From Globisporangium splendens (taxonomy: Eukaryota; Oomycota; Peronosporomycetes; Pythiales; Pythiaceae): a stretch of 24,393 nt of DNA. The notes beneath the pieces were generated by a model. The model had not been told where the DNA came from and did no database searches. It worked only from the letters and a program-made list of their open reading frames with translations. Where the stretch lies: positions 303,108 to 327,500 of the forward strand of contig VFIW01000054.1 in assembly GCA_006386115.1 (NCBI GenBank), read 5' to 3'. Below are positions 18,406-24,393 of this stretch, in pieces; position 1 is the stretch's first letter; the number at the start of each line of letters is the position of its first letter. The translations under genes and the position numbers were made by a program.

Positions 18406-19046
18406 CACAACAGTCCCCAAAACACGGCACACACGCTTGTGCCAGAGGAAGCGTCTCCCGACTCGAAGGGAGGAAGGACGACTTGAGAGCTTGAGGGTAA
18501 AATTGCAACTGAATTGAAAAGGTTATGGTTCCTGTCGCTACTTGTAAATGAACCTCAAGGGATCCTAGAGGCTTTATGACTAAAACCTAAACATGAACAA
18601 TAAAACCTATGAATATGATATATAAAACCTTGGTTACACTGAGGTTGAACCTACGGGATCTTCTGGAAACTTGAACTTGAAGTCCTGTGGAAAGTTCCCT
18701 GCAAAGTGATTGGCTACAGCCACTCATTTCAGGTGGCAGAGACACGTCGGTCTCATCACCAGTGCAGTTTCCCAAGTAGGAACCATCACTCAGTACTTGA
18801 TTAGTACATGGATGCCATCACTCTGTACTGATTAGTACATGCGAACAACATTCTGCACTGATCAGCACAGAGAGCGCTCGTGACGTCATGGGATGACGTC
18901 ACATGTGCATGTGGGGACTGTCGTACCGTAATCCGTTTGTTAATTGTCTCTCCACAATGCACACTGAAGGTGGTGTGTGGCACACTAGATCTGTGAACAG
19001 ATCCACCTTCCCCATTACATGTAATGGCTAGGTATAGCCCATTACA
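18406..19046 (-). repeat. 3' LTR of element B
   Basis: Minus-strand LTR with its element-side terminus TGTAATGGGC at 19046, next to a polypurine tract. A matching terminus TGTAAATG (plus strand) at 18543 would make a 504-bp LTR; near-identity to the inverted LTR tail extends to about 18406, so the outer end is uncertain. Seen inside are a TATA-like ATATATAAA (18618-18626, plus strand), repeated GTACTTGATTAGTACATG modules near 18791, and TGACGTCA at 18881-18888 and 18894-18901. A 16-bp palindrome CCATTACATGTAATGG lies at 19012-19027. Confidence 0.82.
18881..18901. promoter_or_regulatory. Paired TGACGTCA sites in U3 of element B
   Basis: Two perfect ATF/CREB-type octamers, 13 bp apart from start to start, lie about 120 bp upstream of the plus-strand antisense ORF at 19024. 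They lie in U3, so they could serve both the sense LTR promoter and an antisense promoter. Binding is not shown. Confidence 0.5.
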
Positions 19047-20193
19047 TCATCCCCTCCTTAAAGCCAAAAGTACCTTGCGTACTTTTGCAGACCTTTCGGA
19101 GCAGTTCACTTTCCAATCGGCCATGAAGCGACCAAGCGACCAAGTGAACCAAGGTGAAGAACGTCCGTTGTCCAAGCGACAGCAGACAGCTCCAGAACTC
19201 TTCGACGTATCCTCCATTCTGAAGAAGAAGGGGGATCTCGAGTTCTACAAGGAGCGGTTCTTCAGTTGGCGTCGGATCAACGATCGCGATGATCCGAACC
19301 AACACATCGCAGCCCAGAGAGACTCATGGCGAACATTTGTTCGTCTTAAGAACGAGAACCAAATGGAGCGTCTTTTTCGTCGCGGCAATGCTCGTGCCCA
19401 AAGAAGAACTCCCGATGACGACAGAGCGAATCCCAGCTCTGGTCGTCGTAGTGTCGCTCCTGGCGACGCTACAAGCGGTTCTCATAGCTGCGGACCACGT
19501 CGGGAACATCAGACTCCAATGTCTGACGAGGCTCCCACGTGTCCGAGCTCAGTGGATATCCACGCCACCGAACTCTGTAGAAGCGTTGATGGTTCAACTG
19601 CTTCTTTCCTCGACGATGAGTCGGTCGATCTTCATGATCAACAATCGACTCAACCACCCAACGATGCTCTCCCTGAGAGTCTAACAACGGGGGTGGGGCT
19701 GAACGAGAAAACGATTGAGCGACTCTGGAAGTGGGAGAGTGCTCATCGCGCTCAGATTGAGACACTGGAAGTTCGCGATGCGATCCTTTCGGATCGGTGC
19801 GAGAGCCTCGAGGACCAAGTGAAGGAGCAGGAGTCGCGGATCGACTCGCTGACCTTTGGTCCCGCCCAGTATCTGGCTTTGGAGTCCCTTTTCGAGCAAC
19901 GGTTCGAGCAAGTCCAGGGCGAACTTGAGCGACTCCAAAAGGCTGAGAAGGCTCGTGAAATGCATCACGAACGTCTACTGCGCTCTGTGGAAGAGGCAGG
20001 TTCGGCTTTTGAGGTACTTCGTGGTGAGTACCATTCTCGTCTTCAAGCGCTGGAGTCGGTGAAGGGCCAATCCTTCGACATCCTGCAACTCTTGTACGCC
20101 GAGAAGAATCTCCAAATCGATGAGCTGTTTGCTCTTCGCAATCAAGTGGAGAAGCTTCAAGATCAGCTTGGTCGTCTACAAAAGACTTCGTAG
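19024..20193 (+). CDS. Antisense coiled-coil ORF of element B (389 aa)
   Basis: The counterpart of the ORF at 346-1506. It starts within the LTR edge (19024; alternative ATG at 19123). Its first 445 bases have no overlapping pol gene, and the rest (19469-20193) is antisense to the pol linker and chromodomain. The basic patch (KRPSDQV ... KRQQ) is present, with one of the A copy's basic residues changed. The FYKERFFSWRRIN block and the C-terminal coiled coil are conserved. Against copy A, all indels are whole codons (one and two codons). In the part not shared with pol, I count by eye about 20 amino-acid changes and about a dozen silent ones, which suggests mild constraint. No known domain was recognised. 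It would be expressed from an antisense transcript starting in the 3' LTR. Confidence 0.62.
   Translation: MARYSPLHHPLLKAKSTLRTFADLSEQFTFQSAMKRPSDQVNQGEERPLSKRQQTAPELFDVSSILKKKGDLEFYKERFFSWRRINDRDDPNQHIAAQRDSWRTFVRLKNENQMERLFRRGNARAQRRTPDDDRANPSSGRRSVAPGDATSGSHSCGPRREHQTPMSDEAPTCPSSVDIHATELCRSVDGSTASFLDDESVDLHDQQSTQPPNDALPESLTTGVGLNEKTIERLWKWESAHRAQIETLEVRDAILSDRCESLEDQVKEQESRIDSLTFGPAQYLALESLFEQRFEQVQGELERLQKAEKAREMHHERLLRSVEEAGSAFEVLRGEYHSRLQALESVKGQSFDILQLLYAEKNLQIDELFALRNQVEKLQDQLGRLQKTS
19047..19060 (-). other. Polypurine tract of element B
   Basis: Identical to the tract of element A (TAAGGAGGGGATGA on the minus strand), directly before the LTR terminus. It fixes the LTR boundary at 19046. 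Confidence 0.78.
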
Positions 20194-23100
20194 GATCAGC
20201 TGATCCGCTTGGAAGGTAAGGCTTTAGTCTACCCACATAAAATGTAGGGTGTAGACGCATGCGTGTAGGTATGTCTAGCGTGTAGGCATCACCATTGCAT
20301 TTAACCACCTTGAACGGTCCAATGAACCTTGGCAGAAGCTTCGAGCTTCCCAAGTTGGACACTGCATGTTCAGGCAGATTTGCCGCACTAAGCAATACAA
20401 GATCATTGATCTTATAAACTTGCTTGTTCTTCCTTCCGCTCTTGTCTGCTTGTTCCTTTTGCAGATCCTGAGCCTTTGCGATTGCGTCTCGAACAAACCT
20501 CACAACGGCTTGTCTCCTCACAATAAAGTCATCGACTTGCTGCTCTTCACGACTTGTTAGGTCATCGAGGGGTTTCGTCGAGTCAAAATTGGCTTTCAAT
20601 TCGGAAGCAGCATTCAGGTCGTAAGACGACTTCGGCTTGTTACCATGAGCCGGAGTCCCTCCCCCACTTAAGGTAGAGACCTCACCCATCATGGAAGCAG
20701 GCACTCGAGGGTGAATGCCATAGTTCACATAAAATGGAGAGTGACCTGTCGAGACATGCGTGGAGTTGTTCAACGCAAACTCGGCAAGAGGGAGAAACTC
20801 ACTCCACTCTTTGAAAGACGTCGCATAACTGCGCAACACGTCTTCGAGGACACGATTCACTCGTTCAGTTTGACCATCCGTTTCTGGATGTGCCGCTGTT
20901 GACATGGACAACTTGGTGTCCAGAAGTCCGAACAGTGCACGCCAAAACTTGGACGTAAACCGAGTGTCACGGTCAGACACGATCTCGACTGGTAGGCCAT
21001 GCAAACGGAATACGACGTCTACAAAGACCTTGGCCGTCATTTCGGCTGAGATCTTGTCCGAAACAGGCGCAAGATGGACCATCTTGCTGAATCGGTCCAC
21101 AAACACAAGGATGCCATTGCGTCCGTGTTTGTCTCTTGGAAGTCCAAATATGAAATCCATACTCACAGACTTCCAACTGTCCTGAGGGACAGCCAATGAA
21201 CGAAGTGGTGCCTGAGTGGAACCAGAAGGTTTCACTCGTTGGCAGATCTCGCAAGTCCTCACATACTTGCGCACCCACTTGTACATGTGTGGCCAGTAGT
21301 AATCCCGGGAAAGACTGAGAAACGTTTTCTCGCGTCCGAGATGGCCACCCGAAGGACTGTCATGGTACTCATACAAGAGTCGATGACGCAGACCTTCGTC
21401 GTTGGGAACAACAATCCTTGCTGTATCCCCTTGTTCAACCGCATAGTACAACAACCCATTGTGTACTCGGAAGCGGTGAACTCGCGATCTTGTGCGCGAC
21501 GGAAGACCTTGCAGCGCTTTGCCGGAAGGGTCCTTGAAGTACTTCAACAAGTCCTGATATGTTTCGTCAGACTTGTACCCTTCGACGATCTCTTCTCGCA
21601 CTGCGATCGCTTGAACATCTTCACAGAGTCGACACGCTCCGTCCGTGTCTTCACTCTTGGTCTTCGGATCGTAGTCCGGACGTCTTGACAGCGCATCGGC
21701 TAAGATGTTCGTCTTGCCTGGCTTGTAGTGTACAACAAAGTTGTGCTCTGCAAAGAAGGAGAACCATCTCGCCATTCTTTGCGACAAATGAGGAGTCTTC
21801 ACTGCCGTGCGCAGAGATGCCTGATCAGTGTAGATAGCAAAGCGCTCCTCGCCAAGCAGATACACACGGAACTTGACCAAAGAATACTTCATCGCCAGAA
21901 GTTCCTTGTCGTGAACTGGGTAGTTCCGCTCTGCGGATCGGAGTTGTCGTGACTGATACGACACAACTCGCTCATGGCCCTCATCATCGTGTTGCATTAA
22001 GGCGCAGCCGATGGCATAGTCGCTCGCATCGCAGACGACGTGGAACGGCTTGTCGTGGTTTGGCAGAGCCAACACAGGAGCTTCTCGAAGACTTCTCTTG
22101 ACTTCTTCGAACGCCGTCTCATGGTCTTTCGACCACTTCCACTCAACGTCTTTCTTCAAGAGCTGTGTGAGGGGTTGCACCAACGCTGCATAATTGCGCG
22201 TGTACTTGTGCAAGTAGCTGGCTAGACCCAACCATTGTCGTAGCTGTTTGACATTCTGAGGCACAGGCCAATCGTCAATAGCTTCGACCTTCTCCGTATC
22301 GACTCGAACACCGCTCTTGCCCACAAAACAACCGAGAACAGGGATCTCGGGGGCGAAGAACATGCACTTCTTCAAGTTAGCGTAGAGTTTATTCTCACGC
22401 ATGACCTGGAATACTTGACGAAGATGATCGAGATGAACATCGACATCAGACTTCCCATTCGTGGCCTTACTATGAACGAAAATATCGTCAAAGTAACTCG
22501 GTGCAAATGTTCGCAGAGGACGAAGAACGTTCGTGACCATTCGATTGAAGGTCGCAGGAGCATTCTTCAGTCCCTGTGGCATCACTAACCATTCCCACAG
22601 CATACCACTCGGGGTACTCACTGCAGTTAGTGGTACATCATCTTCGCGCATTCGAATCTGATAGAACCCATCTTTCAGATCGATAGCACTAAAGACAGTA
22701 CTGCCAACCATTCCATCAAGGATCATGTCCTTGCGTGGAACCGGAGTTTGGGCTGGAATGGTAGCGTCGTTCAGCTTGTTGAAAGCGTGAACAATGCGCC
22801 AACCACCAGTTGCCTTCTTCACACAGAAGGTTGGGCTACAATGTGGAGACTTGCTCTCTCGCACATGCCCAGCCTTAGCACGTTGCGCAAAGAACTCGTC
22901 GATCGCAACGACTTGTTCTCTTGGCAACGGCCACTGCCGTGTGATACAATACTTCGTGCCAGGAAGTACATCAATCTCGCGACGAACGCCTCTATCGAAT
23001 GGCAGTTCGTCCGGCACCTTGTCTGGGAATATGTCCTCATATTCCTTGACAAGTTCATACACGGGGTTCGTCTTGAGAGCGTCCCATGACTGCTCCTCGA

Positions 23101-23644
23101 ACCTTTCCTTCCGTGTCTTCTCATCGAACACTTCAGCCTCCGTTGCTGATACTGTGTTGATGTCTTCTGCATCGTCAACATCGACGATCATGCAGACCTG
23201 CGAAATTTCGCCTTTCGCTAGGCTACGCTTCAGCGTCTTCTTGCTCATCGATGGCAAGGAAATCAACTCTTCGACTGAGCTTGGAGGATTTTCGACTTCA
23301 ATGTGACGCATTACGTTGCTGTCACCATCTTCATTGTAGACCAAGACGTTCACGTATTCACTCGAAGTGACTCTTGCTTGGACACTTCCTTCGTCATCTT
23401 GACTTGTACCTTGATCAGGGGCACACGTTGCGCTTGCAACAATTGACGATAATTGCTTCTTTTTCTTGGTCATCTTGTCTCGGGATGGCTCTTCGGCTCT
23501 TTTCCCATTCGTTTCTTCCACGCACATCGCCTCATCCATGGGGTCGATGGCAAAGGGGACAGTCTTTTGTTGGCGCCTGACTGCTCCACCTCCAGTAGTC
23601 TTCTTCAAGATGGGTACCGCTCGTGAACATGGGGGCCATCGCAC
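19469..23644 (-). CDS. pol: Pol polyprotein of element B: RT, RNase H, integrase, chromodomain
   Basis: An uninterrupted frame of 1391 codons, open from 23653; the true polyprotein begins upstream, so the first residue is arbitrary. Reverse transcriptase covers about 230-440 (FSAIDLKDGFYQI, MPQGLKNAPATF, active site YFDD at 384-387). RNase H covers about 533-655 (CDASD, KELLA, YTD, ADALSR). The integrase has an HHCC finger (about 758-805), a D,D35E core (D830, D891, E927) and a GPF/Y-like end (FIGPFKVV, about 1107-1114). A long Ser/Pro/Arg-rich linker (about 1160-1325) leads to a chromodomain (1328-1389: WVVESIVDHE, YRVRWRGY, TWEP). This is a Ty3/gypsy chromovirus. The chromodomain should steer integration to modified histones. 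The end overlaps an antisense ORF over 725 bases. RT, RNase H and integrase look intact. Confidence 0.93.
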   Translation of the reverse strand: MRWPPCSRAVPILKKTTGGGAVRRQQKTVPFAIDPMDEAMCVEETNGKRAEEPSRDKMTKKKKQLSSIVASATCAPDQGTSQDDEGSVQARVTSSEYVNVLVYNEDGDSNVMRHIEVENPPSSVEELISLPSMSKKTLKRSLAKGEISQVCMIVDVDDAEDINTVSATEAEVFDEKTRKERFEEQSWDALKTNPVYELVKEYEDIFPDKVPDELPFDRGVRREIDVLPGTKYCITRQWPLPREQVVAIDEFFAQRAKAGHVRESKSPHCSPTFCVKKATGGWRIVHAFNKLNDATIPAQTPVPRKDMILDGMVGSTVFSAIDLKDGFYQIRMREDDVPLTAVSTPSGMLWEWLVMPQGLKNAPATFNRMVTNVLRPLRTFAPSYFDDIFVHSKATNGKSDVDVHLDHLRQVFQVMRENKLYANLKKCMFFAPEIPVLGCFVGKSGVRVDTEKVEAIDDWPVPQNVKQLRQWLGLASYLHKYTRNYAALVQPLTQLLKKDVEWKWSKDHETAFEEVKRSLREAPVLALPNHDKPFHVVCDASDYAIGCALMQHDDEGHERVVSYQSRQLRSAERNYPVHDKELLAMKYSLVKFRVYLLGEERFAIYTDQASLRTAVKTPHLSQRMARWFSFFAEHNFVVHYKPGKTNILADALSRRPDYDPKTKSEDTDGACRLCEDVQAIAVREEIVEGYKSDETYQDLLKYFKDPSGKALQGLPSRTRSRVHRFRVHNGLLYYAVEQGDTARIVVPNDEGLRHRLLYEYHDSPSGGHLGREKTFLSLSRDYYWPHMYKWVRKYVRTCEICQRVKPSGSTQAPLRSLAVPQDSWKSVSMDFIFGLPRDKHGRNGILVFVDRFSKMVHLAPVSDKISAEMTAKVFVDVVFRLHGLPVEIVSDRDTRFTSKFWRALFGLLDTKLSMSTAAHPETDGQTERVNRVLEDVLRSYATSFKEWSEFLPLAEFALNNSTHVSTGHSPFYVNYGIHPRVPASMMGEVSTLSGGGTPAHGNKPKSSYDLNAASELKANFDSTKPLDDLTSREEQQVDDFIVRRQAVVRFVRDAIAKAQDLQKEQADKSGRKNKQVYKINDLVLLSAANLPEHAVSNLGSSKLLPRFIGPFKVVKCNGDAYTLDIPTRMRLHPTFYVGRLKPYLPSGSADPTKSFVDDQADLEASPLDCEEQTAHRFGDSSRRTRVAGCRRIGPSPTPALEDENGTHHEVPQKPNLPLPQSAVDVRDAFHEPSQPFGVAQVRPGLARTVARKGTPKPDTGRDQRSASRSATPAPSLGPRGSRTDPKGSHRELPVSQSERDEHSPTSRVAQSFSRSAPPPLLDSQGEHRWVVESIVDHEDRPTHRRGKKQLNHQRFYRVRWRGYPLSSDTWEPRQTLESDVPDVVRSYENRL

Positions 23645-24237
23645 ACCGCAATATCACGAGGGTCATCTGGGATCTCTTCCACAGATGTATACACCCACAC
23701 CACTTCATCCGTTGTCACACAGCTCAAGTCAGCATCGCGTGACTTGTCAACGGAGATCTTCATCTTCATCCAGTCAATGCTAGGTTGGTAACGCTTCAGC
23801 CATGGCATTCCCAGAATCAGATCAAACCTGTCATCGAGGTCGAGTAAAATGAACTCGTCTTCACCTCGGAAATCTTCACACTTGATTGCCAAGCGCACCA
23901 CGCACTTCGGCATCTTCACAGTTGACCCATTTGCCAACCGGACAATCATCGTCTTCTCTTCATTCGCATCAGGCACGAAGACACCATGCCTGACGATCAC
24001 TTCATTTCAAACAAAGTTGTTCGACGCACCAGTGTCAACCAAAGCACGTAGAGGCGTTGCAATACCGTCTACATGAACTTTGAGAACGATCAAACTTGAC
24101 GTTTGACTGACACTGTTCTCCCTCGTGGAAACTGCATGTGCACCATGCACATTGGGGCCAGAGTCCTGTGTATCCACAACATCCACAGTCCTCTCTTCCG
24201 GGCCAGTAGGAGGCCCCGCCCCTACTGTCCATTCCCG
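23605..24237 (-). pseudogene. Aspartic protease region of element B, with lesions
   Basis: Read in the -1 frame after the gag frameshift site, this frame is open through a linker to the protease active site ALVDTGAS (DTGAS codons at 24022-24036). A TGA at 24007-24009, five codons on, interrupts it; a CGA Arg codon mutated at its CpG would explain this. The frame then continues with the family's FDLILGMPWLKRYQPSIDW (about 23830-23775) and ends at 23605. Pol lies in a third frame, overlapping from 23653, and no canonical slippery site is seen in the overlap, so a small indel is the simpler explanation. This copy probably cannot make its own protease-pol product. Confidence 0.75.
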
Positions 24238-24243
24238 TTTTTT
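24200..24243 (-). promoter_or_regulatory. -1 programmed ribosomal frameshift signal (gag to protease)
   Basis: On the minus strand the heptamer A AAA AAC (24243-24237) sits in the gag frame as X XXY YYZ. A 9-nt spacer (24236-24228) leads to a perfect 7-bp stem, CAGTAGG (24227-24221) with CCTACTG (24210-24204). The loop GGGC (24216-24213) can pair with GCCC (24203-24200) directly after the stem, forming an H-type pseudoknot. The gag TAG (24224-24222) lies inside stem 1. A -1 slip here enters exactly the frame that carries DTGAS. Heptamer, spacer and pseudoknot match established -1 frameshift signals. Folding was done by eye. Confidence 0.75.
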
Positions 24244-24393
24244 GGCCCAGGTGACCGATCGAACCGACGACCGTAAGAACGATCGTGGTTGTTCGAGCGC
24301 GAACCCTGTGTCGTTTGCCGGTCAGGCAAAGACACTTTGCAGTTCCGAGCGAAGTGACCCGACTTCCCACAACGGAAACATTTTCCATCGTTG
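24222..24393 (-). CDS. gag: Gag 3' end with CCHC zinc knuckle (partial)
   Basis: The C-terminus of the nucleocapsid part of gag; the rest lies beyond the right edge. A CX2CX4HX4C knuckle (CFRCGKSGHFARNC) is encoded at 24339-24380. It is followed by a basic, Arg/Asn/Ser-rich tail and a TAG at 24222-24224. The knuckle binds the element's RNA during particle assembly. The final codons contain the slippery AAA AAC, so most ribosomes would end here and a fraction would continue into protease-pol. Confidence 0.88.
   Translation of the reverse strand, partial: NDGKCFRCGKSGHFARNCKVSLPDRQTTQGSRSNNHDRSYGRRFDRSPGPKNGNGQ

Noticed and set aside
18152..18508. Minus-strand ORF of 118 codons running out of the LTR tail
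   Set aside because: The first 29 codons are the shared LTR tail and the rest is unrelated to the partner ORF at 4205, so it is not a conserved protein.
23605..23653. Possible second programmed frameshift between protease and RT
   Set aside because: The overlap has the -1 relation but no X XXY YYZ heptamer in phase; an indel in an already damaged copy is simpler.

Overview
The window looks like oomycete nuclear DNA, probably from a Phytophthora-like or related species; this is an inference. The reasons are short GT-AG introns (81 and 112 bp), GC-rich single-exon secretory genes, and Ty3/gypsy chromovirus retrotransposons. The glycosyltransferases are distantly like plant hydroxyproline/serine O-glycosyltransferases but carry a motif set of their own. 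No rRNA, tRNA, CRISPR or bacterial-type feature was seen.

Layout. (1) 1-3674: a Ty3/gypsy element on the minus strand (element A). It keeps part of its 3' LTR, integrase and RNase H, has lost the 5' half of reverse transcriptase, and has in-frame stops. (2) 3675-about 4312: an LTR of a second subfamily in the opposite orientation, joined at its exact TG terminus to the interior of A's pol. (3) About 4320-5005: remnants of a hAT-like transposase. (4) 5181-17813: a host gene block with four paralogous type II membrane glycosyltransferases (5181-6722 minus; 7224-8635 plus, a pseudogene; 12751-14190 plus; about 15848-17813 plus). Between them lie a CENP-B-type HTH DNA-binding protein (8940-10040 minus) and two secretory-pathway parvulin prolyl isomerases (10365-10871 plus; 11130-12057 minus). 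(5) About 18406-24393: a second Ty3/gypsy chromovirus (element B) on the minus strand. It has its 3' LTR, a long open pol (reverse transcriptase, RNase H, integrase, chromodomain), a protease with lesions, and the 3' end of gag; it runs off the right edge.

Two things stand out in the retrotransposons. First, each copy carries a plus-strand ORF of 386 or 389 codons, antisense to pol. It starts at the inner edge of the 3' LTR, runs through the polypurine tract, and overlaps the whole pol linker and chromodomain. It encodes a protein with a bipartite basic patch and a long coiled coil, and it stays open in element A although A's pol is broken. The layout recalls the antisense genes of some retroviruses and the antisense ORFs of some plant Ty3/gypsy lineages. 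Second, the gag/protease junction of element B has a textbook -1 frameshift signal: an A AAA AAC heptamer in frame, a 9-nt spacer, and a 7-bp stem able to form an H-type pseudoknot, with the gag stop codon inside the stem.

The host block is coherent in theme. The glycosyltransferases are expected in the ER/Golgi lumen and would modify Ser- or Hyp-rich secreted proteins. The parvulins carry signal sequences and would help fold proline-rich clients in the same compartment. That functional link is inferred from location only. The block lies between two inverted LTRs of the same subfamily, which gives it potential for inversion.
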